Assembly (NCBI GenBank): GCA_934636825.1
Contig: CAKUBG010000019.1
Location: 1 to 60,342, forward strand
DNA from: an uncultured bacterium
Lineage (GTDB): Bacteria; Vulcanimicrobiota; Xenobia; Xenobiales; Xenobiaceae
Length of the DNA stretch: 60,342 bases
Direction of reading: 5' to 3'
Positions 18,155 to 27,080 of this stretch are shown here, piece after piece. Numbering within the stretch: the stretch's first letter is position 1; every line of letters begins with the position of its first letter. Under the pieces are notes generated by a model. The model was not told the origin of the DNA, ran no database searches, and was given only the letters and a program-made list of their open reading frames with translations. The translations under genes and the position numbers were made by a program.

Positions 18155-21100
18155 TTGTTTCTCAAACGACTGGAACTGAATGGATTTAAAACTTTCGCCG
18201 ATAAAACCGAATTGGAATTTATTCCCGGCCTTATGGCTATCGTAGGGCCTAATGGCAGCGGAAAATCTAATTTAACTGATGCGGTGCGTTATGTTTTGGG
18301 AGAGCAAAGCGCCAAAAATTTACGCGCTGCTAAGCAAGAAGAACTGATTTTTGCCGGCTCTCCCGAGCGACGTCCGGCCCAAAGTTGTGAAGTTACCGTA
18401 ACTTTTGATAATCAAGATCACACTCTGCCTATCGACTTTTCAGAAGTATCCCTAACTCGCAAAGTCAACCGTCAAGGCGAGTCTCAATATTATATCAATC
18501 AAGTCTCTTGCCGCTTAAAAGATATTCAAGAGCTTTTGATGGGCTCAGGCGTGGGCCCTGGTTCCTTTTATATTTTGGGAGCCCGTGAAGTGGACATGGT
18601 GTTATCTTCCGATCCCAAAGATCGCAGACTCATGTTGGAAGAAACGGCCGGCACTAATCGTTATCGTTTCCGCCGCAAAGAAGCTGTGCGCAAACTGGAG
18701 CAAGCGCAGCAAAATTTAGTTCGTTTACACGATTTGCATACTGAAGTTGAAGCGAGCACTTCTGAAAGTAGCAAGGCTTTGGCGCGTTATGAGCGCTATC
18801 GCAAAGCCCAGGACGATTTGCAACTTTGTGAAGCTCGGCTTACTTGGGCCCAATTTCGTAAAGCTGAGTCGGCTTTCAAGGAAGCTACACAAAAGACTGC
18901 TGCTTTACAAGAGAGTTCCCAAGAGGCCGACCGACGCCAAAGTTCTTTAACTGAAGAAGTTGAAGCTTTGCAAAAAATGCAAAATGAACGGCGTGCTCAG
19001 CGTGACTCTTTGCATCGCCAAAATGCCGACTTAAAAGCCGAGCTTTCTTTTGCTAAAGCTTCTCAAGATGGCGTCAGTAGACGGTTAAGCCAATTGGAAA
19101 GCGACTCTCAGGCGGCAGCTGAACATTCTCAAAGTTTGGCGGCCCGTTATTCGGAAAGAAACGAAGAATTGAGTAAGCTGAAAGCACAGTTGCCTGAGTT
19201 GCGTCAGAAGTGCGCCCAAGCTGGGGAAGCTTGTGAGCAAATTCAACAAAAAATTGCCGAATTGCCTCGAGAAGTAGGGGGCCAAGGACGTACTTATCGA
19301 GAGTCTTTAGCTGCCAACGAAGAGCGACAGAGAGAGTTGCGGGTTAAGTCTGAAGTCTTAAAAAATGAGTCTGAGCGTGATGCTAAGCGTTTACAAAATG
19401 CCCAGCAAGAGTTAGCCGAGCTTAAAGGCGATACTGAAGGCGTCACCGAGTTGTTGCAAGAGCGTCAAGCTTTGCTTGATCGCTGCGTCGAAGCTAAAGA
19501 AAATAGAGAAAATGAGGCTGCACTTTTAAAAGAGCTGCGCTCAGAACTTGTGCAATTGCGCTCGCAACGCTCCGAATTGGAGCGCCGCCGCCGCCCTTTG
19601 AATGGCAGAGTGATGGAATTGGAAGCAGCCTTAGAAGAGCGAGTGGGCGTACCCTTGCCAGTTAAGGCGGTTATGAAGTGGCAAGATCCCGGCACTGTCG
19701 GAGTTATTGGCGAACTGGTTAAGGTTCACGAGGGTATGGAGACGGCTTTGGAAGTAGCTCTGGGTGGCCGCCTTAACGATGTTGTCGTAAAAGATCGCGC
19801 CGCTGCTTCGCGTTTGGTAGAGCGCTTAAAAAGAGAGCGAGTTGGTAGAGTTACATTTTGGCCCTTAGATTTACAGCGCCGCGAAAGTGAGCCTATCCCT
19901 TTGCCCACTCGCCATGGAGTAGTTGGCTATGCTTTGGAGCTTATTGATTTTGAACCTAAGTTGCGCCCTGTGCTCAGCCAAATTTTGGGCCAAACTTTAG
20001 TAGTCAAAGATTTGGAGGCTGCTTTAAACCTGTACGATCGTTTCAAAGGGCGGCGGCCTCACTTGGTGACTTTACAAGGTGAGTTTCTTTCTGCTGTCGG
20101 CGCCGTTACTGGTGGTGTCAGCCGAACGGAAAAGACTGGTATGTTTGTGAGAATGCGTGCTTGTGAGGAAGCGCGGCGCAACTTGGCCGATTTAGAAAAA
20201 GCACTAAGTGAACAAAATCGCCGAGAAGAGCGTCTGGAACAACAATTAGTTACTTCCGAAGCTAAAATGGCCACTTTAACTGAAGAAGAGCGCTTGGCTA
20301 AACAAGAATTGGCTGATTTAGAAGCTGAAAACCGGAGAGTTGAGCGCGAACAAATGCGTTTGCAATCTATTCGCGATCGCTTAAATGGCGAGATAAAATC
20401 ACTCGAAGGCGCTTTGGCTGACGGAGAAAAAACTTTGGCCGCCCACAAAGCGGAAATGGAAACTTTGGCCCAAGAGTGGATTTTATTAAATGAGCGTTTG
20501 GCACTTTCTGTAGAGCAAGAGACGCAATTGACAGCTAAGCGCAGCGCTTTAAAAGTGCGTTTAATTGAAGAACAAATGCATTTGAAAAGTGCCCAGGAAG
20601 CTCTGGCGGCCAGAGAACGCGAATTGAGCAATTTGCAGCGCAATTTAGACGAATTGGATGAAGATGCGCAGAGGGCTCAAGCTGAAGCCCAGCGTTTGGC
20701 TGCTGCTCAGGTGCGTACCCAAAGTGAAGGAGATAACCTAACTCGTTCTATTGCTGAAAAACAAGAGCGCTTGCGCCAGGCTATCCAAGAATTGGAAGAG
20801 GCTTCTTCTGTTTTGGAGCGAGAAAATGGCAAATTGCTGCAAATGCGTCAAGAACAAGCCAAAGTGGCCAGACAAGCGCGAGAATTGGGCGAAGCGTTGA
20901 GCAGCGCTATGGTTAATAAAGATACGTGGCAAGCTCGTTTTAGAGCCGAACAAGCTCGCTGGCAAAATTATGCCCAAAGCCATTACGATACGCAAGCACC
21001 TGAATTTGGTGAAGTTAATGCTGTCGAAGTAGCCGGACAGGCGACTAAATTGCGCAATTATTTGTCTAATTTTGGCAGCGTTAATTTGGGAGCACGCGAA

Positions 21101-21697
21101 GAATATGAACGACTTAAAGCTAGATTGGATGAGCTTAATAGTCAAATAGGCGACATCGAGCAAGCTTCCGACGGGTTTAAACGCATTATCGCCGAAATGG
21201 ATCAAGCTTTAATTACGCGCTTTAAACAAGTGTTCAATCAAGTGAACCACACCTTCTCGGCCATTTTCCAAAACATCTTTGGCGGTGGCTGGGCCAAGCT
21301 TGAGCTATGTGATCCTGACGATTGGTTAGATTCAGGCGTAGACATTTGCGCTTGCCCTCCCGGCAAAAAGATGCAAAATCTAACCCTATTTTCTTCAGGA
21401 GAAAGAGCCCTGTCCGCTATTTCTTTCCTGTTCGCTTTGCTTACCCATAAGCCCAGTCCGGTGGTTATTTTTGACGAGTTGGATGCTCCTTTGGATGACG
21501 CCAACGTAGAAAAAATAGCGCGTAAGCTCCTAGATTTTGCTGCTTCTTCGCAATTTTTGATTGTTACCCACAATCGTAAAACGATGGAATTTGCCCAGCG
21601 GCTTTACGGTGTGACTATGGATAAACCTGGTGTAAGCCGCTTATTAAGTGTAACTATGGAGAAGCAGCAACCAGATGAGGAGCTTCCTCCCAATTAA
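18155..21697 (+). CDS. smc: Chromosome partition protein SMC
   Basis: A 1180-residue condensin ATPase. I choose TTG 18155 (MFLKRLELNGFKTFADKTE) because GGAG lies 7 bases upstream and SMC proteins start exactly there; a longer frame from 18128 adds nine unlikely residues. The Walker A motif GPNGSGKSN is at about residues 30-38. Two long coiled-coil arms flank the hinge (about 490-640, with GVIGELV and GAVTGG). The C-terminal head has the signature LFSSGERALSAI and Walker B PVVIFDELDAPLDD. The size is typical (1150-1200). No scpA or scpB is adjacent. Confidence 0.97.
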   Translation: MFLKRLELNGFKTFADKTELEFIPGLMAIVGPNGSGKSNLTDAVRYVLGEQSAKNLRAAKQEELIFAGSPERRPAQSCEVTVTFDNQDHTLPIDFSEVSLTRKVNRQGESQYYINQVSCRLKDIQELLMGSGVGPGSFYILGAREVDMVLSSDPKDRRLMLEETAGTNRYRFRRKEAVRKLEQAQQNLVRLHDLHTEVEASTSESSKALARYERYRKAQDDLQLCEARLTWAQFRKAESAFKEATQKTAALQESSQEADRRQSSLTEEVEALQKMQNERRAQRDSLHRQNADLKAELSFAKASQDGVSRRLSQLESDSQAAAEHSQSLAARYSERNEELSKLKAQLPELRQKCAQAGEACEQIQQKIAELPREVGGQGRTYRESLAANEERQRELRVKSEVLKNESERDAKRLQNAQQELAELKGDTEGVTELLQERQALLDRCVEAKENRENEAALLKELRSELVQLRSQRSELERRRRPLNGRVMELEAALEERVGVPLPVKAVMKWQDPGTVGVIGELVKVHEGMETALEVALGGRLNDVVVKDRAAASRLVERLKRERVGRVTFWPLDLQRRESEPIPLPTRHGVVGYALELIDFEPKLRPVLSQILGQTLVVKDLEAALNLYDRFKGRRPHLVTLQGEFLSAVGAVTGGVSRTEKTGMFVRMRACEEARRNLADLEKALSEQNRREERLEQQLVTSEAKMATLTEEERLAKQELADLEAENRRVEREQMRLQSIRDRLNGEIKSLEGALADGEKTLAAHKAEMETLAQEWILLNERLALSVEQETQLTAKRSALKVRLIEEQMHLKSAQEALAARERELSNLQRNLDELDEDAQRAQAEAQRLAAAQVRTQSEGDNLTRSIAEKQERLRQAIQELEEASSVLERENGKLLQMRQEQAKVARQARELGEALSSAMVNKDTWQARFRAEQARWQNYAQSHYDTQAPEFGEVNAVEVAGQATKLRNYLSNFGSVNLGAREEYERLKARLDELNSQIGDIEQASDGFKRIIAEMDQALITRFKQVFNQVNHTFSAIFQNIFGGGWAKLELCDPDDWLDSGVDICACPPGKKMQNLTLFSSGERALSAISFLFALLTHKPSPVVIFDELDAPLDDANVEKIARKLLDFAASSQFLIVTHNRKTMEFAQRLYGVTMDKPGVSRLLSVTMEKQQPDEELPPN

Positions 21698-21736
21698 GCT
21701 CTTTCTCTGTTTTTGCTCTTGGCCAAGCCACTACGT

Positions 21737-21794
21737 AAAAGGGGCCCGCAGTCGGTTGGCGCTAAGCGCCAAAGCTCACTGCGGGCCCCTTTTT
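21737..21794. terminator. Strong bidirectional terminator between smc and nhaA
   Basis: AAAAGGGGCCCGCAGT pairs perfectly with ACTGCGGGCCCCTTTT, with an additional TTGGCGCT/AGCGCCAA inner stem. The symmetric A and T runs serve the two converging genes. Confidence 0.93.
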
Positions 21795-21825
21795 GTTTCA
21801 GTTATTTAGGAAAAAACTTTACCGT

Positions 21826-23277
21826 TTAAGCTTTGGCCGGAGCGGTTGCTTTTTCTGTAACTTTATCAGGAGTAGGTTCGACCGATTCGTTGTTTTGTCC
21901 ATCAGTTTTTTGTGGATGGAGATAAAGCCAAATGAAGCCTAAAATACCGGCTGTAGTGGACGAGCAGAGGATGGCCAATTTGGCAGTATCCAGATGGGAA
22001 CCAGCGCCTAAAGCCAAGTTAGAAACAAATAAGGCCATAGTAAAGCCGATACCACCGAGCATGCCGGCGCCGAAAAGCTGAATCCAATTGGCACCGCGAG
22101 GCAATTTGGCTAAGCCGCACTTAATAGTGAGGAAGGTGCCTAAAGTAATACCGACCGGCTTACCCACAATCAGACCTAAAGCAATACCGTGGGTAATAGT
22201 GTCGCTCAAGAAACCGGGATCGAGCTTGGTAATAATAACACCACTATTGGCCAAGGCAAAGAGCGGCATAATAACCATAGAAACGAAAGTGCCAATCGAA
22301 TGCTCCATAATTACCAGAGGAGGCAAAGCTTTGGAGGCATTTTCGTGTAAAAATTCTACCGCAGAAATAACTTTGGTGTCGCCAATAGCTCCCTCTTCGT
22401 TGTCGGGGCGTTTGTCTAAAACATCTCGGACGGTAGCTATGGCTTTCGCTAAACGATCTTTATCTAAAGCTGTCCAGGTAGGAATGGTAATAGCTAACAT
22501 TACGCCGGCCAAAGAAGCGTGAATGCCGGAATGGAGCACGCAAAGCCAGAGGACAATACCACCTAAAGAATATACAATCAGAGAACGGGTTCCGAGTTTA
22601 TTAAGAAGAAGTAAAATAGCAAATACAGCTAAGGCGGAAATTAAGGCGGCTACGTTAATGTTGCTGCTGTAGAACAAAGCAATTACCAAAACAGCGCCTA
22701 AGTCGTCAGCAATGGCTAAAGCTACCAAAAAGACTTTCAAACTGTTGGGAACACGTTTGCCCAACATGGTAATCACACCTAAAGCGAAAGCAATATCGGT
22801 GGCTACGGGAATACCCCAGCCATGAGTATAGGGAGTGCCCATGGCGCAGAGACTAAAGAGAATAGCCGGTACCAACATGCCTCCGGCAGCGGCAATAACT
22901 GGCAAAATAGCTTGGCCAAAACTAGAAAGATCGCCAACTTGCATTTCGCGTTTTATTTCTAAGCCGACTTGCAAGAAGAATATGGCCATTAAGCCGTCGT
23001 TAACCCATTCAAGCAGCGTATGCTCCAAGCTGAAAGAGCCTATGCCTATGCGAGCGTGAGTGCCCCAAAAGCCAAGGTAGCTTTCAGGCATAGAGTTTGC
23101 CCAAATGAGAGCTACTATAGTGGCCAACAAGAGGACGATACCTCCGGAGGTCTCCATGTTCATAAAACTGTTGATGGGACTTAGTATCGCCTCTAAGGGC
23201 GCAGCTAGCTTCATGTTTGTTTTGCTGCTGCGTATCCTATTGGCTTTGGTTACATCTTTTACTATTTTTTTGCTCAT
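21826..23277 (-). CDS. nhaA: Na+/H+ antiporter NhaA
   Basis: A 483-residue inner-membrane antiporter that exports Na+ (or Li+) for protons and helps control internal pH. I choose ATG 23277 (MSKKIVKDV) because GGAG lies 8 bases upstream. The frame stays open for another 114 codons upstream, but that part lacks family similarity and overlaps the divergent gene. Functional motifs are present: FFLQVGLEIKREM, GIPVATDIAFALG with the helix-IV Asp, and AIADDLGAV with the two ion-binding Asp residues. A hydrophilic insertion of about 40 residues follows AITIPTW (RDVLDKRPDNEEGA). The C-terminus is a hydrophilic tail. Confidence 0.95.
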   Translation of the reverse strand: MSKKIVKDVTKANRIRSSKTNMKLAAPLEAILSPINSFMNMETSGGIVLLLATIVALIWANSMPESYLGFWGTHARIGIGSFSLEHTLLEWVNDGLMAIFFLQVGLEIKREMQVGDLSSFGQAILPVIAAAGGMLVPAILFSLCAMGTPYTHGWGIPVATDIAFALGVITMLGKRVPNSLKVFLVALAIADDLGAVLVIALFYSSNINVAALISALAVFAILLLLNKLGTRSLIVYSLGGIVLWLCVLHSGIHASLAGVMLAITIPTWTALDKDRLAKAIATVRDVLDKRPDNEEGAIGDTKVISAVEFLHENASKALPPLVIMEHSIGTFVSMVIMPLFALANSGVIITKLDPGFLSDTITHGIALGLIVGKPVGITLGTFLTIKCGLAKLPRGANWIQLFGAGMLGGIGFTMALFVSNLALGAGSHLDTAKLAILCSSTTAGILGFIWLYLHPQKTDGQNNESVEPTPDKVTEKATAPAKA

Positions 23278-23527
23278 GTATCCATCTCCAATGTTGCCAA
23301 CTCCTCCCCCTAATTCGCTCGACGCGATTTTTACGCTTAACGGCGATTCCCTGCAGATATTTTGTAAAATTTGGGCCACGGACATAAAATCATATTTAAA
23401 GGCGACAGCCTGGAAATAGGCCTTTAGGCAAGGTAGGCAGGTAATAAATACCTTCTTAAGAATAGCCATAAGGGCGCTTTTTTGGGCTTTTAGGCCATAA
23501 TCAAGCAAAAGAAACGGAAGGTTTTTT
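23278..23527. other. Divergent intergenic region between nhaA and the RING-protein gene
   Basis: About 250 bases hold the 5' ends of two divergent genes. On the nhaA side there is a G-rich stretch (TTAGGGGGAGGAG) and the GGAG site. I cannot define promoters with certainty or match a known nhaA-associated RNA motif by eye. Confidence 0.5.
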
Positions 23528-26200
23528 ATGTCTCTAGCTGAGAGAGTTTGTCCTGTTTGCGGTAAGCCTTTTGCCAAACAGAATGAGGATGGAAGCAGTG
23601 GCAATGCTTTAGGATGCACATTGTGTGGACAGTGTGGTTATCTTTATCATGACGAATGCTGGGATAAAATAGAACGTTGCGCTGTTTTTGGTTGCCGTTG
23701 TACTCATTCTGAATCCGTTTCTAAAACTTTGAGTTTACCCACAACTGTGAAGTGCCAAGCTTGTGGCAACGACAATCCTTACAGAGCTTCTTTGTGCTCA
23801 AAATGTGGAGAGCCCTTGGAGGCTCGTTTTGTGGGCAAAATTTTCAGTTCCAATTCTGTAAAACATTGGCAAGCTTCTACTGATAAAGAGCTTATTCTTA
23901 AGGCTGATAAAGATTGGAATTCTTCTGTACGCTATTTATATAATGGCGACTTTGAATATTGGCTGAAAAATAATGGCTACGAAGAGTTGGCTCAAAAAGC
24001 TAAGGAAGCCAGGCAATCTAATCGTCAACGTTCTGTAGGGCTAGAAGTCTTTTTGGAGTCTTCAGGCTACGTCAGCAAGCCGATTTTGAATCTTTCCACT
24101 AATTCTTTAACTGTCGAATGCGCTGATGATGAAGTAGATACCATTATCAATATCAGCAATATGGGTAGGGGATACCTTTATGGAACTTTACGTGCTGACG
24201 TAGATTGGATTATTGCGCAACCTCAAGAATTTGCCAGCAATAACCAGCGCATTATGCTTACTTTGGACATGACCGCTTTGGGAGGCAACTCCGGAGAAGG
24301 CAAGATCGTATTCAAGACTTCGGGGGGAGAGTCTACCGTCACGGTTAAGGCCAGCCGTATAGCCGTATCTACCGCTATCTCTCTCTATCGTGATGGCAAT
24401 TATCTTAAAGCCAGAGCTTTAGGACGCAAACTTTTGGATAATCGCATTTCCATAGCTGATGCCTCAGTTTTGTGTGCCGCTTGTTGTTTACATGAAGAAA
24501 ATTATATTGGGGCTGTTTCCGATTTGCGTCGTCTTTCTGGCAAATGTAAAAATTTGCCGGGAGATATTGCTTCTCAAGTTTATGCCTGGCTTAAAGACGA
24601 TCCGGCTCAAGCTGTTACTTTGGAAAAAGGCGCCATTTATGAAGCTATTGCCGAAGTGGCAGACGAAGATCTCAAAAAAGATCTTCGCAAAGATTTGGCT
24701 AGGGTAATTATAGATAGAGCTTCCATGTCCGTCGATTCTGGTTCTGGAAGCGCTTCTTTGTGGAATAGCGGTAAAGAAGCTGCCAAGAGTATCAAAGAAA
24801 CTTTGAAACAGGCCGAAAATCTAGATCCTGAATTGGCTAAAGAAGTTTCAGATGTACGCAAGCGTTTGCGTTCGGGTAAGTCTGCTTTCTCTTTGTTTGG
24901 CTGCTTTGTTTGTTTAATAGCTTTAGCCTTAGTCGTAGGCAGTTTATTCTATATACAAAATCACAAAAAGATCGACTTGCTCAGTCTGGGGCAGGGCAGA
25001 ACTGCCGATTTAATAAATGGTGATTTCAGTTCAGAGAGTAATCAGTTGCGTATCGAATTTCAAAATTCGCCTTCTGATGTTAATATACGCGCCAAATATG
25101 CCGCCTCTTTATTGGGGTTGGCAGAAGAAGCGGCTGCTTCTCATGTATACAGTGCCGCCGACAGTTATACCCGTCAAGCTTTGGATATTTCCAAAACTGA
25201 CGCATATTCTGCGGGAATAGTGCAAGCACGTATGCTTAATTGGGCCAAGGAGTTGCAAAATAAGCAACTTGAAGGCGAAGCTTACATACGCTGTCGTCAG
25301 GCTCTGGAATTGGGCCCCAATGCCGAATTGGAAGATATGTCGCAAAAATTGGCTATTTCTTGGAATGATTATTATGAAGTATTTTCTATAGTAAATAGCT
25401 TGTTCTATTCCGGCAGCATCTATGTCTCTCCAGAAGCGGCCTACCAAAAAGCTGCCCAAAAGTTATCTTCTTTAGGCGTTTATATGTATAAAACCCGTGT
25501 CGGTTGCATCTATGTGGATATGACCGGTAACGGTCAACGCGACCTATTAGTGGCCGGCTCTGACGATCCCGCTTCTGAATTGGTAAATTCGCTTGAAGAA
25601 AGTAAAAATGCACTTTCTAAAGCATCTCTTACCGGAAGTTTTACCGTTTATTCTTGGAAAGGGGCTATTTTTAGCGAAGTTTATACCAAAAAAGTCAAGG
25701 GATTTCCCCATCTGGTAAGTATACAATGTGCCAATGTCAGTAGCCAAAGCAAAGAAGAAGCGCTGTTAGTGTGGAATTTATTGGATAATCCCGATATTTT
25801 GCAAGGTATCATAGTAGGTTGCATAGATAAGAAGTTCCTTACTACCGAGCGCGGTGGCAATATCCATTTTGATGTGGCCGATCATGATAATAACGGACGT
25901 TCTGAAATTTGGATTTCCAGTGCTGTAGCCAACTCCACCGATCCCGGTAATGTTGTTTATGTTCCCTCTCCTTACTCTTGGAATAGTGACGGCTTCGTAC
26001 CAGCTCTCGGTGATTTCAGCTCTTTTTACACCAAGATAAGCCAGAGTTTGGATGAACAGATTAAAAATAATCCTTACCCGGAAGGCTCTGATTTGCGTCG
26101 CCTCTATCGCTTGGATCGACAAAAAGCTAAGGATTGGATTAAAAAACAAATCTCTAAAAAAGAACTTTCCTCTGAATCAGAAGAACACAAAAATCGATAA
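23528..26200 (+). CDS. Membrane protein with prokaryotic RING-type zinc finger, zinc ribbon and FG-GAP-like C-terminus
   Basis: An 890-residue protein without a known full-length match that I can name. Residues 5-62 form a prokaryotic RING-like finger (CPVCG, CTLCGQCGYLYHDECW, CAVFGCRC). Residues 74-96 are a zinc ribbon (KCQACG, CSKCGE). A beta-rich Ig-like segment spans about 180-280, ending in GEGKIVFKTSGGESTVTV. Helical, TPR-like repeats follow to about 445. There is one membrane helix (about 455-478), more TPR-like repeats to 640, then two FG-GAP/calcium-loop motifs (DMTGNGQRDLLV at about 663, DVADHDNNGRSEIW at about 780). The N-terminal zinc domains would be cytoplasmic and the C-terminus extracytoplasmic. 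A GGAAGG site lies 7 bases before the ATG. It is followed after 18 bases by the FtsH-domain gene, probably in one operon. Confidence 0.8.
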   Translation: MSLAERVCPVCGKPFAKQNEDGSSGNALGCTLCGQCGYLYHDECWDKIERCAVFGCRCTHSESVSKTLSLPTTVKCQACGNDNPYRASLCSKCGEPLEARFVGKIFSSNSVKHWQASTDKELILKADKDWNSSVRYLYNGDFEYWLKNNGYEELAQKAKEARQSNRQRSVGLEVFLESSGYVSKPILNLSTNSLTVECADDEVDTIINISNMGRGYLYGTLRADVDWIIAQPQEFASNNQRIMLTLDMTALGGNSGEGKIVFKTSGGESTVTVKASRIAVSTAISLYRDGNYLKARALGRKLLDNRISIADASVLCAACCLHEENYIGAVSDLRRLSGKCKNLPGDIASQVYAWLKDDPAQAVTLEKGAIYEAIAEVADEDLKKDLRKDLARVIIDRASMSVDSGSGSASLWNSGKEAAKSIKETLKQAENLDPELAKEVSDVRKRLRSGKSAFSLFGCFVCLIALALVVGSLFYIQNHKKIDLLSLGQGRTADLINGDFSSESNQLRIEFQNSPSDVNIRAKYAASLLGLAEEAAASHVYSAADSYTRQALDISKTDAYSAGIVQARMLNWAKELQNKQLEGEAYIRCRQALELGPNAELEDMSQKLAISWNDYYEVFSIVNSLFYSGSIYVSPEAAYQKAAQKLSSLGVYMYKTRVGCIYVDMTGNGQRDLLVAGSDDPASELVNSLEESKNALSKASLTGSFTVYSWKGAIFSEVYTKKVKGFPHLVSIQCANVSSQSKEEALLVWNLLDNPDILQGIIVGCIDKKFLTTERGGNIHFDVADHDNNGRSEIWISSAVANSTDPGNVVYVPSPYSWNSDGFVPALGDFSSFYTKISQSLDEQIKNNPYPEGSDLRRLYRLDRQKAKDWIKKQISKKELSSESEEHKNR

Positions 26201-26218
26201 ATTAAACTGAGAGTTTGT

Positions 26219-26710
26219 ATGGCAGTATCTAAAAAAAAATACTCTAAGGGCAGAATGCCTTTGCCTAAGATAATTGGTCTATCCATCGTAGTTTTGGCTC
26301 TGTTGTCTTTTTGCCTGACTTTGGCTATGGCCAGTTGGCACCGTCGTGCTCAATCGCCGACTTTGGAAAAAAATTACAACCAATTTGTGCAAGAAGTAAA
26401 AAAAGGTACCGTCGCTTCGGTAGAAATGTATCGCGACGTTCTTTATGTAAGAAGCAAAGAAGAGTCTTACTTTGTGCGCAGCGTCTCTGACAACTATACT
26501 ATAGACTTGCTACTTAAATATAAAGTGCCTCTAAGTGGTATTGAGCAACCTTCCGGCTCCTACGGAGATCGGGCTCAAATTGCTTATATTATAGCTTTGC
26601 TTGTACCTTATTTTATTTTGGGAGCTATAGTTTTTATAATGGTGAGAGCGGTCTCCGGAGCTGCCAAGATAGACGATGCGGAGGACGATACCACCAACGC
26701 AAAAAAATAA
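26219..26710 (+). CDS. Stand-alone FtsH N-terminal (extracytoplasmic) domain protein
   Basis: A 163-residue membrane protein that matches only the N-terminal part of the FtsH protease. It has TM1 (about 16-38), an extracytoplasmic domain (about 48-115: NYNQFVQEVKKGTVASVEMY, then VLYVRS, YFVRSV and LLLKYKVPLSG) and TM2 (about 120-143, ending VRAVSGAAK). In FtsH the AAA+ ATPase and zinc protease follow at this point. Here the frame ends after a short acidic tail. The next 100 bases hold the tRNA promoter, and no AAA+ or HEXXH coding is seen in any frame. It could be a partner or competitor of a real FtsH, or a separate oligomerising subunit. It lies 18 bases after the RING-protein gene. Confidence 0.75.
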   Translation: MAVSKKKYSKGRMPLPKIIGLSIVVLALLSFCLTLAMASWHRRAQSPTLEKNYNQFVQEVKKGTVASVEMYRDVLYVRSKEESYFVRSVSDNYTIDLLLKYKVPLSGIEQPSGSYGDRAQIAYIIALLVPYFILGAIVFIMVRAVSGAAKIDDAEDDTTNAKK

Positions 26711-26743
26711 TTTAATTTTTTTGCGTTTTTTTTGAAAAATGTG

Positions 26744-26772
26744 TTGACAATAGGTGCTTCGGTATGTATACT
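26744..26772 (+). promoter_or_regulatory. Promoter of the initiator tRNA
   Basis: Perfect -35 TTGACA (26744-26749), 17-base spacer, -10 TATACT (26767-26772), about 40 bases before the mature tRNA. Confidence 0.88.
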
Positions 26773-26814
26773 TTAGGAGCGGTTGAGAGATACCGCAAAC
26801 GCGATAAAGAATAT

Positions 26815-26891
<77 letters not shown>

Positions 26892-26895
26892 ATTG

Positions 26896-26926
26896 AGAAG
26901 ATGATGTAAATCATCTTCTTTTTTTT
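26896..26926 (+). terminator. Terminator of the initiator tRNA
   Basis: GAAGATGA pairs with TCATCTTC around a short loop, followed by eight T. Confidence 0.92.
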
Positions 26927-27080
26927 GTCTTTTTTGTGTTGTATTTGTGAATCTTTGGGGAAGCGGACAGGAAAAAACAGTACTCTGGAACATTTAGTCG
27001 ACTACTGTTCTGTCGTGACAAGATTTTAGTGGGGGAACAGTCAATTTCTTTGAAATGGGGTGCGACTTGTCGTTTTAGTT

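Noticed and set aside
23278..23619. Upstream extension of the nhaA frame (114 codons)
   Set aside because: No similarity to NhaA, it overlaps the start of the divergent gene, and a good ribosome-binding site precedes ATG 23277.
26711..26810. Remains of the AAA+ and protease parts of FtsH after the ectodomain gene
   Set aside because: The sequence after the stop is a T-rich stretch and the tRNA promoter; no Walker or HEXXH coding in any frame.
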